Below, one piece after another: positions 10,001-17,712 of a DNA stretch of 64,000 nt (position 1 is its first letter; each line of letters starts with the position of its first letter). Source of the stretch: Treponema sp. (lineage in GTDB: Bacteria > Spirochaetota > Spirochaetia > Treponematales > Treponemataceae); contig JAEESZ010000002.1 of the NCBI GenBank assembly GCA_016286535.1, forward strand, positions 124,001 to 188,000. Direction: 5' to 3'. The notes below the pieces were generated by a model. It did no database searches. It was not told the DNA's origin and saw only the letters and a program-made list of their open reading frames with translations. The translations under genes were made by a program, and so were the position numbers.

Positions 10001-10257
10001 TAAAGAAAGAAGGTTATGTTCGTGATTTAATCAGAGGTATTCAGAATCAGAGAAAAGAAAATGGTTATAATGTAACAGACAGAATTACAATCAACCTTTC
10101 TGGAGATGATGTTCTTCAGTCTGCATTTAATATGTTCTCTGATTTTATCTCTAACGAAACACTTGCTACATCAATTAAATGGGAAACCACATTAAATAAT
10201 GCTGTTTCTATTGAAGCAGATGATAAAGTATGGAGTTTTGTAATTGCTAAAGCATAA
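7039..10257 (+). CDS. ileS: Isoleucyl-tRNA synthetase, eukaryote-like type
   Basis: 1072 residues from the ATG at 7039, chosen for its AAAAAGGA site; 16 further upstream codons are open but unlikely. A class I synthetase that charges tRNA-Ile. The HIGH motif appears as HFGH (56-59), GWDCHGLPVE follows, and KMSKS is at 622-626 in the context KMSKSLRNYTDP. The RNY-DP context, GLPVE and a long C-terminal region mark the eukaryote-like IleRS branch (IleRS2) rather than the common bacterial one. Several CxxC pairs (CPRC, CWRC, CKKC) could bind zinc. The next gene starts inside its 3' end. Confidence 0.97.
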   Translation: MSFKPVDPKVDFPKQEEEVLKFWQENDIFNKSVSQREGAEDFVFYDGPPFATGLPHFGHFIPSTIKDIIPRYQTMKGKKVERRFGWDCHGLPVENLIEKELGINSKHEIEEYGVANFNEKCKASVLKYTAEWRQTITRMGRWVDFDHDYKTMNPDYMESIWWVAKSLWDKGLIYEGKYILPYCPRCSTVLSTHELAQGYKDVNDMTITVRFKITRGPENFKDKDIANGKTYFIAWTTTPWTLPSNLGLCMGPDIDYVKLLDKESGDYYIFAEARVPAYYKNPEDYEIIYKAKGKEFLGTRYEPLFPYFAKYADAKTCQEDSKLTCTEGAFRMFNADYVSTEDGTGIVHIAPAFGEDDHKVFAGSGVPEVEPIDAECKFTKEVPDYTGRFVKDCDKDIMARLKEEGKLIKKEQHLHSYPHCWRCGSPLIYRGIGSWFVKVADHHDELLRANSQIKWQPAHIKEGRFGKWLAGSRDWAVSRNRYWGNPIPIWKCDDPECKNTLCVGSRQELKDLSGTYPDDLHKQYVDKITIPCKKCGATMHRIPEVFDCWFESGSMPYAQQHYPFENKEYFESHFPANFISEGLDQTRGWFYTLTVLSALLFDRPAFQNCVVNGLVLASDGRKMSKSLRNYTDPVEAINKFGADALRLFLIHSTVVKADDLRYSDEGVRDVLKSIIIPWWNSYSFFVTYANIDKVSPTGHLFDNKLPSNPLDAWLLSITQSLISDVTKALDDYDLSSAIDPIVKFIDQLNNWYIRRSRRRFWKSENDSDKTEAYEALYIALKTVATVAAPFVPFITEEMYQNLKTSEDKESVHLCDYPCVNKNWVNEELEFKMATVQKAVSMGHSLRNQFNLKNRQPLASVALVTRNPEEKKVLESMQDTIAEELNVKKVEFHDREDELVEYKAKANFKVLGKELGPKMKAAAGIITALTTEQIQAVLEGRPLSIDVEGTNVDLNEEKVIVERLEKDGLKVLNEGTLTVGLDSKVTDELKKEGYVRDLIRGIQNQRKENGYNVTDRITINLSGDDVLQSAFNMFSDFISNETLATSIKWETTLNNAVSIEADDKVWSFVIAKA

Positions 10258-11143
10258 GACTTTTCTTTTTCAAATTATTATTTTACAGGTTCTGATTCTC
10301 TTTATGGGAATCACCTCCTGTAAATCAACTCCTCTTGCCGTAGAAGTTGATCCATTAGATATTCTGGATTCGGAATCGGCTTTTTATATAGCCATTCCGT
10401 CAAATGTTGATCCAGATTTAATTCCAAGAATCATTCAGAATAATGTTAATGGAATTTCTGAAGCTAATGCCCGGCTTCTGGCAGGAAAAATTAATAAAGT
10501 TTACTGCGGATTAAATCATACAAAAAATAAAACAAGTATTCAGGCAAGTTTTGATGCAGCTATTCCACAAAAATATGTATCAAAAGTTTTGAATAAAAAT
10601 AACGGTTTTAGTAAGAGACTTTTTACCGCTCAAAAATCCGCAAATGAATATACTGTTTATGCAAATAAAAATCTTGAACTGACTTTCCCTTCTGCAAAAG
10701 TTCTTGCCCTGGGAAGAGATATTGATAATGTTCTTCAGTCCTATGATAACATTTTTACTTCTGCAGAACCTGATTATTCTTATTTGCAGTATTCAAATTT
10801 AAATCCACAGCTTTATGATTTTTTACATGAAGCTCAGGATGAAATCAGATTTTTTGCAAATAAACCTCAATCCTTTTTAACAATCCTTACCGGAGCAAAC
10901 TTAAACTTAAAGCTTAGCTCTGTAAAAGGAACTTTTGTAAGCGATCCAAAAGTAGAAAATCAGTATCTTGTTGATCTTACCTTTAATTTTCAAAACGAAA
11001 AATTTCTTAAGGCCGGTAAAACCCTGCTTTCCCTTGCTTTTGGCTTGACAGATTCACAAACCTATACAGATAATAATAATGTGCTTATTATAAAAGGAAT
11101 AAAAATTAATAAGGACAGTCTTTACAGATTAATAAAAATTTAA
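10244..11143 (+). CDS. Putative lipoprotein of unknown function
   Basis: 299 residues. The start is a TTG inside the end of ileS (14-nt overlap), supported by GGAG at 10232-10235, 8 nt before it. A hydrophobic segment leads to a lipobox (GITSC, C26). The mature part has an early segment DILDSESAFYIAIP and alternates predicted strands and helices, but no family was recognised. The overlap implies co-transcription with ileS; this probably says little about function. Confidence 0.75.
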   Translation: MLKHKTFLFQIIILQVLILFMGITSCKSTPLAVEVDPLDILDSESAFYIAIPSNVDPDLIPRIIQNNVNGISEANARLLAGKINKVYCGLNHTKNKTSIQASFDAAIPQKYVSKVLNKNNGFSKRLFTAQKSANEYTVYANKNLELTFPSAKVLALGRDIDNVLQSYDNIFTSAEPDYSYLQYSNLNPQLYDFLHEAQDEIRFFANKPQSFLTILTGANLNLKLSSVKGTFVSDPKVENQYLVDLTFNFQNEKFLKAGKTLLSLAFGLTDSQTYTDNNNVLIIKGIKINKDSLYRLIKI

Positions 11144-11160
11144 TTTATATGGAGTAATAA

Positions 11161-12195
11161 ATGACAGACAATAAAATTATCCTTAAGGCAGAAGATTTAG
11201 ACGGATATCTTACAAGCGAAGATATGGATGATTTAAAAACCTTAGACAATATGTTTAAGGATACAATGAAATCTTTTGAACCTGTAGATGAAAAAAAGAT
11301 TATTGACGGTTACGATAAAATGGGTAAAAAAATGCAGGAAATCTGTGCTAAACACCCAAATATTAAAGTTTATTCCTTTGAAACAGAAGAGGGAGCTCAT
11401 GCTGAATGTTCTCATGTAATTTCAAAATTAAGAGATATAAATACAGATCATCAGGAATTCATGTATTATTCTCAGAGAGCTTATGAAATGCTTTTTAGAA
11501 TGGCTTATACCGACAAGCATTCAGACAAAAAAAGTCATATCTTCGTTCAGACTCCTGTAAACTTCCCGGTTCAAAACTACGCTGTTCATAAAATACCGGA
11601 CGTAGATGCAAAAATTGAAAATACAGTAATGTGTGTTATGTTACGCGGTGCCTTGTTACCAAGTATGATTATGTCTAAAGAAATTCAGGATTATTCTTCA
11701 CACAAATATCAGACACCATTTGCTCTTTTCAAAATCAGCAGAAATGATACAAAGAACGAATCTGATATGGAATATATCATGGATCTTAATAAATCTTTCT
11801 TTAATCTGGAACAGCTGGATGGAAAAGATTTAATTTTTGCTGATCCAATGAATGCAACCGGTGGTTCTCTTGTAACTGTTGTAAAATATCTTCAGTCACA
11901 GGGCGTAAAACCAAAATCAATTGCTTTCTTTAATACAATCTCAACACTTAAAGGTTCAATTCGTGTTACAAGAGCTTTAAATAACTGTACCTGCTATACT
12001 TTGTGGATGGACCCTGTAATGAACGAAAAAGCTTATATTATGCCAGGTCTTGGTGATGCTGGTGACCGTCTTAACGGCTGTGATACAAAAGAAGCTCCAA
12101 GAAATATGATTCAGTTGATTGCTGATTATGGTCATAATATCAGTGGTCTTTATCGTAAACAGTTATTCGAAATTGAAAAAATTGTTTTAGGCTAG
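11161..12195 (+). CDS. upp: Uracil phosphoribosyltransferase with N-terminal extension
   Basis: 344 residues, against about 210 for most bacterial UPRTases. The C-terminal two thirds carry the family motifs: the PRPP loop [10 protein letters not shown] (D228-S236) and the uracil-binding stretch [10 protein letters not shown] near the end. The enzyme makes UMP from uracil and PRPP (pyrimidine salvage) in the cytoplasm. The first 110 or so residues (helical, charged) are not part of the minimal enzyme. A GGAG ribosome site precedes the ATG. A cofactor or regulatory role for the extension is possible but not shown. Confidence 0.88.
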   Translation: MTDNKIILKAEDLDGYLTSEDMDDLKTLDNMFKDTMKSFEPVDEKKIIDGYDKMGKKMQEICAKHPNIKVYSFETEEGAHAECSHVISKLRDINTDHQEFMYYSQRAYEMLFRMAYTDKHSDKKSHIFVQTPVNFPVQNYAVHKIPDVDAKIENTVMCVMLRGALLPSMIMSKEIQDYSSHKYQTPFALFKISRNDTKNESDMEYIMDLNKSFFNLEQLDGKDLIFADPMNATGGSLVTVVKYLQSQGVKPKSIAFFNTISTLKGSIRVTRALNNCTCYTLWMDPVMNEKAYIMPGLGDAGDRLNGCDTKEAPRNMIQLIADYGHNISGLYRKQLFEIEKIVLG

Positions 12196-12216
12196 TAATT
12201 TGGAAAAGGTATAAAA

Positions 12217-12813
12217 TTGAAAAAGCTTCTGTATATTGTCTGTATTTTTGCATCTCTGCTTTCTTTTTCCTGCGCTTCTTCGGGAAACTTGATTCCCGGA
12301 CAAAACAAGGTAAAACTGCAGAATATCTATTCTGAATATTACAATATTGCAGAAGCATATTTTAATCTTAAAAATTATAGTAAAGCCCTTACTTATTATA
12401 ATTTATGCCTGGAAAACCAGAGTCTTCATAACAATGCTTATTATAAATCAGGTCTTTGTTACATTTATACAAAAAAATGGGACGATGCCTTACAAATCTT
12501 TTCTGAGCTTTATAAAAATGATGCTGAAAATGCTTCGTTAAAATCAACCTTAGCTTACATAAATTTTATGAAGGATGATAAAGAAAAGGCAATCAGCCTT
12601 TATGAAGAACTTTACAGTCAATATCCGGAAAACATGGAATATCTTGAAAATCTTATTGCGGTTTACATAGCAAAAGAAGATAATTCCATGGTAGAAGAAA
12701 AACTTGCAGTCTTAAAAGAAAACTTTCCTTCAAGCACAAAGATTTCAAAAATTGAAGAGTATTTACAAAAGCTAAATAAAGAAAATCAGGAAGAAACTAG
12801 TTCTGCTCAATAA
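12217..12813 (+). CDS. TPR lipoprotein
   Basis: 198 residues starting at TTG, with GGAAAAGG about 8 nt upstream. The signal peptide ends in a lipobox (LSFSC, C19). The rest is tetratricopeptide repeats: AEAYFNLKNYSKALTYYNLC, NAYYKSGLCYIYTKKWDDAL and following pairs, about four repeats in all. It is probably an envelope-anchored scaffold or assembly factor. Its 3' end overlaps the converging minus-strand gene by 17 nt. Confidence 0.82.
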   Translation: MKKLLYIVCIFASLLSFSCASSGNLIPGQNKVKLQNIYSEYYNIAEAYFNLKNYSKALTYYNLCLENQSLHNNAYYKSGLCYIYTKKWDDALQIFSELYKNDAENASLKSTLAYINFMKDDKEKAISLYEELYSQYPENMEYLENLIAVYIAKEDNSMVEEKLAVLKENFPSSTKISKIEEYLQKLNKENQEETSSAQ

Positions 12814-13990
12814 ATTCTTTATATTTCTGGGCATTTGCACGGAAGGCAATAATTGGGGTGTCCTTTTCTTCCTGAGCGTGAATTAAAGCTTCTTCTGCTT
12901 CCTGTAAAAGTCTTTCGGCACCAATAATTCTAATTGTTCTTGTAGAAATACCAATAAAGCACTTTAAGCCTGATTTAGATTCAATCTGGCCATGTATTTT
13001 ATCTGCAAAGTTTACTGCATCATCAAGATTAAGGTTTATCTTAATGGCAACAATACAATCTTCCTTATATTCAAAAATTAAATCTTTAAACTGAAATTCT
13101 ACCGAAAGATAATCGCAGATTTTCTTTAATTCTTCTTCATTTTTATTAATATCAACAACTTTTATTACAAAGAGGGCAAGATCAAGTTCAGAAGAAATTG
13201 CTCTGTTTAATTCATTTGTAAGGCGTGGAAGCAGATAAGATTCCCAGCCGATACCGCTTTTTGGTGAATAAAGGCCGTAAGGATTATTATCATTAATCTC
13301 AAGTTCCTGAGGTTTAATTTCTTCACTAGGAAGTTTTATTTGGGCAGCAGCTTCTTTTTCTTCATCATTCTGCTTATCAATTTGATTAAAATCCAGCTTT
13401 TCTTCTTCTATAACTTCCTCTTCAGCCTTTGTATCTGTAATAATTTCAGGCTGATTTGAGGTAATATTGCTGCTTTCTGCATTAAAGCTGTCGTAATCCG
13501 GAATATCTTCATCTTTTGATTCAATATAAGAATCATTTTTTTCTGAAAGAGTAATTGTTATGATTAATATGATTGTAATAACTGTAATTAAAAATACAAT
13601 AAGGAAAGAATTTCTTGCATAAAAACGAATTGAAGAAGGTCTTAATAAATACATATCTGCATTTATAAAATATTTATCTTCGCCAATAGTAAAGGATGTA
13701 TTCCAGTTTTTAATAAGATTTGAAGAAGAGCTGTCATACTCTGAAGAAGGGTACTGATAAAAAACTTCTCCATTTTGCTGCATTTTTATAAAAGAATAAT
13801 CATAAACATTTGGAATTCTGATATTTGAGGGTTCTTTTTTTATTGTAGAAATTAACTGGTCAAAAGTTGTTTTTGTTCTTAAATAACCTTTGGAATATTC
13901 TGAATATAAATTAAAACCAAAATAAAAAATTGTAAGTATAAATAGAACAGATGCAAAAATTGCATATATTGTAGTAAATTTATTTTTCAT
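12797..13990 (-). CDS. Membrane protein with degenerate GGDEF-like domain
   Basis: 397 residues. A first transmembrane helix (about 7-29), an outside domain of about 90 residues and a second helix (about 128-150) are followed by an acidic linker and a C-terminal cytoplasmic domain (about 250-390). That domain has the pattern of a GGDEF fold, including a CFIGIS strand and a closing helix with AEEALIHAQEE. The signature position reads FEYKED instead of GGDEF, so diguanylate cyclase activity is unlikely; nucleotide sensing or dimerisation is more plausible. Last gene of the operon that begins at 20996; the ATG overlaps the upstream TGA by 4 nt. Confidence 0.7.
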   Translation of the reverse strand: MKNKFTTIYAIFASVLFILTIFYFGFNLYSEYSKGYLRTKTTFDQLISTIKKEPSNIRIPNVYDYSFIKMQQNGEVFYQYPSSEYDSSSSNLIKNWNTSFTIGEDKYFINADMYLLRPSSIRFYARNSFLIVFLITVITIILIITITLSEKNDSYIESKDEDIPDYDSFNAESSNITSNQPEIITDTKAEEEVIEEEKLDFNQIDKQNDEEKEAAAQIKLPSEEIKPQELEINDNNPYGLYSPKSGIGWESYLLPRLTNELNRAISSELDLALFVIKVVDINKNEEELKKICDYLSVEFQFKDLIFEYKEDCIVAIKINLNLDDAVNFADKIHGQIESKSGLKCFIGISTRTIRIIGAERLLQEAEEALIHAQEEKDTPIIAFRANAQKYKEFIEQN

Positions 13991-15468
13991 ATTAATATAT
14001 TATAACTTACAAAAGCACTGTGTGCAAGAAAGAATAATTTATCAAAAGAAAGCTCTTTATAATCCTTTTGATTTCGTAACCAGGCAATGTAGGGCAGGAA
14101 TACTGCTTCATAATTATGAGCATTTTCAATTAAATCTTTGTAAGCTTCCTGTATTGAAATGCAGTTTTCATTTTCGCTTTTTTCTGGCTTTTGCATATTA
14201 TTATTTAGTATATATAGGTCCTTATCGTGAGTAAAAGTGCAATTACAGAGACCAAGATAATTTTCAAAAGACTTTTTGTATTCCTTTAATACAGAACTTG
14301 TGCAGGCTTTGTCAGAAATCTTTTCCAGTTCAGTTCTAAACATAAGTTTATTAAATGAATATTCTGCATTATGGATTTTACATGAGTTTTTATAATAAAG
14401 AAAATCCAGATAAGTTCCTTTACTGTAGGCCTTATTATTTATATATGAAAAATCTGCTCCGCAAACTTCTATATTTTTAAAACCTGCTTTAAGGGCAAAA
14501 TCCAGGGCAGCAATTGTCACTGTTCCCGAACCTGTATAAATATTTTGAATACCATTTATCCTGTTTCTAAAATATTCACTTAAAGGATGGCTGTTACTAA
14601 AAAAGAAGATTTTATCGCTATAATTTTTAAGCTTTTCAACAATAGAAGAATTGGCACATAAATCAAATAAAAAAGCGGTATTTTTATAATCATTATTAAA
14701 AAAGTGATTATAAGAAAGAAACTGGCCGTCTATAGAAACTATCAGATCTGAAACTATATTGTTTTGTGTAAGACTTCTGCTGGCCGTGTCTGTTGCAATA
14801 ATATAATAATTTTCCCGATTCTTATTAATTTGCTGAATAAACTTGTCCAGACTAGGGCCTGCTGCAACCACAAGGGCGGTTTTTGTAAGGTCCAGGGAAA
14901 GCTTTTGGCTGCAGGGTAAAGTATTAAGTATTGATAGATTTTTAATTATATTATCCTGCCATAACTTTCCAAATTGAGACTGTACAGAGAAATCATATTT
15001 AATTTCTTCAAGAGCCTGTGTAATTTCTTCTTTAAGATAATTAAAGGTTTCCTCATTATGCAAAGCCCAGTTTCTCTGGAAAATGATTTTAGCATCTGGG
15101 TAAATTGCCGGAAGGTAATTTTGAATAAGGGTCTTTTTACAGTCTTCTTTAGAAATAATGGTAATTTGAGGATTATTTTTTATACTGATAAAAGAGGAAA
15201 ATTCCGAAATAAAATTAATATCAGAGACAGAGTTTTCAACTGCAATGATTTTTGCTTTAGGAAAGCGCTGGTTTAATTCTTTTATAAAAGTTCCGCTTCC
15301 TATTCCGCATACCAGAAAAAAACTATATTCTTTTTCGATAGTAGTTAATAAAGTTTCTGCTTCTCTTTGTGGATTATATTTTGATTCAAAAGTTTGCCCG
15401 TTTTCAAAGGCCGGTATTTCAATTGAGGTTTTACTTATAATTTTTGAATAATAAAATCGGTCAGTCAT
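13987..15468 (-). CDS. DUF115 / motility accessory factor (Maf)-like protein
   Basis: 493 residues. An N-terminal part has a shared motif YNPQREAE (30-37) and a glycine-rich VCGIGSG loop (52-58). The central DUF115 core starts with VVAAGPSLDKF (199-209) and continues with VSIDGQF and GSGTVTIAALDFALKAGF-like features. DUF115/Maf proteins of flagellated bacteria add nonulosonic-type sugars to flagellin. The neighbouring gene encodes a paralogue with the same layout. Start and stop overlap both neighbours (8 and 4 nt), so it is in one transcript. Flagellin glycosylation is the likely role, but no flagellin or sugar synthesis gene is in the window. Confidence 0.82.
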   Translation of the reverse strand: MTDRFYYSKIISKTSIEIPAFENGQTFESKYNPQREAETLLTTIEKEYSFFLVCGIGSGTFIKELNQRFPKAKIIAVENSVSDINFISEFSSFISIKNNPQITIISKEDCKKTLIQNYLPAIYPDAKIIFQRNWALHNEETFNYLKEEITQALEEIKYDFSVQSQFGKLWQDNIIKNLSILNTLPCSQKLSLDLTKTALVVAAGPSLDKFIQQINKNRENYYIIATDTASRSLTQNNIVSDLIVSIDGQFLSYNHFFNNDYKNTAFLFDLCANSSIVEKLKNYSDKIFFFSNSHPLSEYFRNRINGIQNIYTGSGTVTIAALDFALKAGFKNIEVCGADFSYINNKAYSKGTYLDFLYYKNSCKIHNAEYSFNKLMFRTELEKISDKACTSSVLKEYKKSFENYLGLCNCTFTHDKDLYILNNNMQKPEKSENENCISIQEAYKDLIENAHNYEAVFLPYIAWLRNQKDYKELSFDKLFFLAHSAFVSYNILI

Positions 15469-16927
15469 TTATAATTTTAATTAACCTCTTGTAAAGCTTT
15501 TCTTTATTATCTTTTAATCTTTCTAATAATTCTTTTTCATCAGGATTTCTAAACAATGAATTATATGTTAATGGGAAAATCTCTTTTAAATGTGACTGAT
15601 CAGAAAACAGTTCCTGAACTTTTTTATTAAGCTTTTCTTTATTAAGGCTGAAATCAGACTTTTCTTTTTTAATATTATTTTGAGAACTTTCTTTTTTAGA
15701 AAGAAAGATATTAAAAAACTCTTTACTGCTAATATCTTTGATTTGACCAAGTTCATTATGCTTTTCATCAATGATTCTGTATACCTTGCGGGAACCTGTC
15801 TGCTTAGAAGAAAACCAGTCTCTGTAGACTTCCAGACTGTAGCTTCCCCTTAAATTTGAGGATGCATGTTTTTCTTTTGAATTAATACGGTTTTCCTTTA
15901 TAGAAGAATTGATTTCTATTTGATTTGGATTTGCATGTGAATAATCAGCCTTACTGAATAAATCCAATCCTGCAAAATATATGTCTTTACTACCAAGCTC
16001 AAGGGCCAGATCAAGGGCTGTTCCGCTTACAGTACCATTTCTTTCTGCTTTTATAAAAGAAATATTTTGGCCGGAAAGTAAAAAACTGGAAGTTCCGTCT
16101 TCATAATTTAAAGGAAGAATTACAGATTCAGAAATTAGTTTTTTAGGACAGTAGGCTTCACTGCTTATTGCAAGGGGGATATTTTTTTCAATTCTTTTTA
16201 AGTGCTGACCAGCCCAGAAACCTCCGTCTGTAGAAAGATATAAATCAGGTTCAATTTTATTATATTTAAGTACACTTATTGCAGAAGAAAGACAGATTAT
16301 AAAAAAGTGATTTTTTATTTCGTTTAAATTTTTTAAGAGAACTTTTAAGCTTGGACCTGAAGCAAGAATGAGAATATCTTTATTTATGCCGGAAATCTTA
16401 ATTGTCTTATTTAAATATTTTAAGAAATTGATGCTGTTTATAATCCATTTTTTTTCAAAATATTCTCTTGTAACTAAAAGAGTTTTTGCTTTCTGTATTG
16501 CAGATATTACTGCTTTTTTTGTAGCTTCTGTTTCAGTTAAAAATGCCCTGGAACTTGCATCCCAAAACTGAAAATGAGTTTTTAATAAATCTTCTTCTCC
16601 AAAATAATTAAAAAGATATTCGTCAAAATTTTCCTTATGTTCATAGTAATTGATGACAAAATCAAAATCTTTATTGTAAGGAGAAAATTCTTTTGTATAT
16701 CTTATACAGCCAATCTTAATTTGAGGATATTTGTTTTTTAGAAGGGGAAGAATATAGGCTAAGGCCGGTTCACAAATGACTATAGATAAAACCTTAAAGG
16801 GAAGGGTAAAGTTATCTGCATATCTTTCTGCTTCTACCTGGGGATTATAATTTGAATGTAAATTGATTTTATTTACTTTTACATTTTCTGACTGATTTTT
16901 ACTTAAAAAGAATTCAATTTCATTCAT
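15461..16927 (-). CDS. DUF115 / Maf-like protein, second paralogue
   Basis: 488 residues with the same architecture as its neighbour: YNPQVEAERY near the N-terminus, then the DUF115 core with LASGPSLKVL, STDGGFWAGQH and NGTVSGTALDLALELG. The sequences have diverged strongly, so this is an old duplication. The expected activity is transfer of a sugar, possibly to flagellin. A lysine/serine-rich C-terminal tail follows the core. It starts 8 nt after the upstream gene's stop and overlaps the downstream paralogue by 8 nt. Whether both are active, or modify different proteins, cannot be told from sequence. Confidence 0.82.
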   Translation of the reverse strand: MNEIEFFLSKNQSENVKVNKINLHSNYNPQVEAERYADNFTLPFKVLSIVICEPALAYILPLLKNKYPQIKIGCIRYTKEFSPYNKDFDFVINYYEHKENFDEYLFNYFGEEDLLKTHFQFWDASSRAFLTETEATKKAVISAIQKAKTLLVTREYFEKKWIINSINFLKYLNKTIKISGINKDILILASGPSLKVLLKNLNEIKNHFFIICLSSAISVLKYNKIEPDLYLSTDGGFWAGQHLKRIEKNIPLAISSEAYCPKKLISESVILPLNYEDGTSSFLLSGQNISFIKAERNGTVSGTALDLALELGSKDIYFAGLDLFSKADYSHANPNQIEINSSIKENRINSKEKHASSNLRGSYSLEVYRDWFSSKQTGSRKVYRIIDEKHNELGQIKDISSKEFFNIFLSKKESSQNNIKKEKSDFSLNKEKLNKKVQELFSDQSHLKEIFPLTYNSLFRNPDEKELLERLKDNKEKLYKRLIKIIND

Positions 16928-16935
16928 CGTTTTTA

Positions 16936-17712
16936 TTATAAATTATTTAAGTCTTCGCTATCAATTTCTTCAATCGATATTTTTATATCTGAATAAAAGT
17001 CCTTAAAAAAATCCTTGAAAATATTTTCCAGATATTCCTGTAAAAGATTAAAAGGAAAGTTTAAGGTTTTAATAAAAAGGATTTTTATTATGCTTTTTGA
17101 ATGTATTTCTATTAATGAATAATCGCCAAAGAAAGAGTTCAGTCGGTTTTTAATTTCATTTTGTATAGTCTTATCAAAAATTTTATTATAGGAAGCCTGC
17201 TCTTCCAGATTTTGAAGAATCTGTGAATAATTTATTTCTATTTTCTCAAAATCCATATTTAGCTTGCCGGCTTTTTTTAATAAGTACTGATTTTGTGGAA
17301 AATATGAAAGATCAAGACTTGAATAATCCTGTAGAATTGAATAATTAATTTCAGAGTTTATAAGCATTAATATATTCTGCTCTGAACTTTTGCAGATAGA
17401 AAGACTTGTAATTTTGTCTTTTAGGTCGCCGGAAAAAAACTGTAAGAACTGTGTAAGGTTATTATCTTCCTGAGAATAATTGTAGATTTTATTTTCCTGC
17501 TCTATCGTTCCCTTCCAGAAAGAAAGGGTAGAAGGGGACAGCAGTATTGTTTTGGCATCAAGGCCAAAGGAGTTTATTATATAACAACCCTGGTCAGAGA
17601 GAGAAAATACGGCGCAGTTAGAAATATTATTTCGTAAAACAAAATTACAAAAAGCAAGCTTTTGATTTAACAAAAAACTTGCTTTCTGCAATAATCCGTT
17701 ATATGAAGGCAT
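16936..17712 (-). CDS. Conserved-looking protein of unknown function
   Basis: 258 residues, no signal peptide and no transmembrane segment. Not recognised. The N-terminal half looks like alternating strands (AVFSLSDQGCYIINSFG) and the C-terminal half is helical with a closing acidic segment (EEIDSEDLNNL). The start overlaps the stop of the acidic repeat protein by 1 nt and the DUF115 gene follows after 8 nt, so it is co-translated with both. Its position suggests a partner of one of these, without further support. Confidence 0.6.
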   Translation of the reverse strand: MPSYNGLLQKASFLLNQKLAFCNFVLRNNISNCAVFSLSDQGCYIINSFGLDAKTILLSPSTLSFWKGTIEQENKIYNYSQEDNNLTQFLQFFSGDLKDKITSLSICKSSEQNILMLINSEINYSILQDYSSLDLSYFPQNQYLLKKAGKLNMDFEKIEINYSQILQNLEEQASYNKIFDKTIQNEIKNRLNSFFGDYSLIEIHSKSIIKILFIKTLNFPFNLLQEYLENIFKDFFKDFYSDIKISIEEIDSEDLNNL

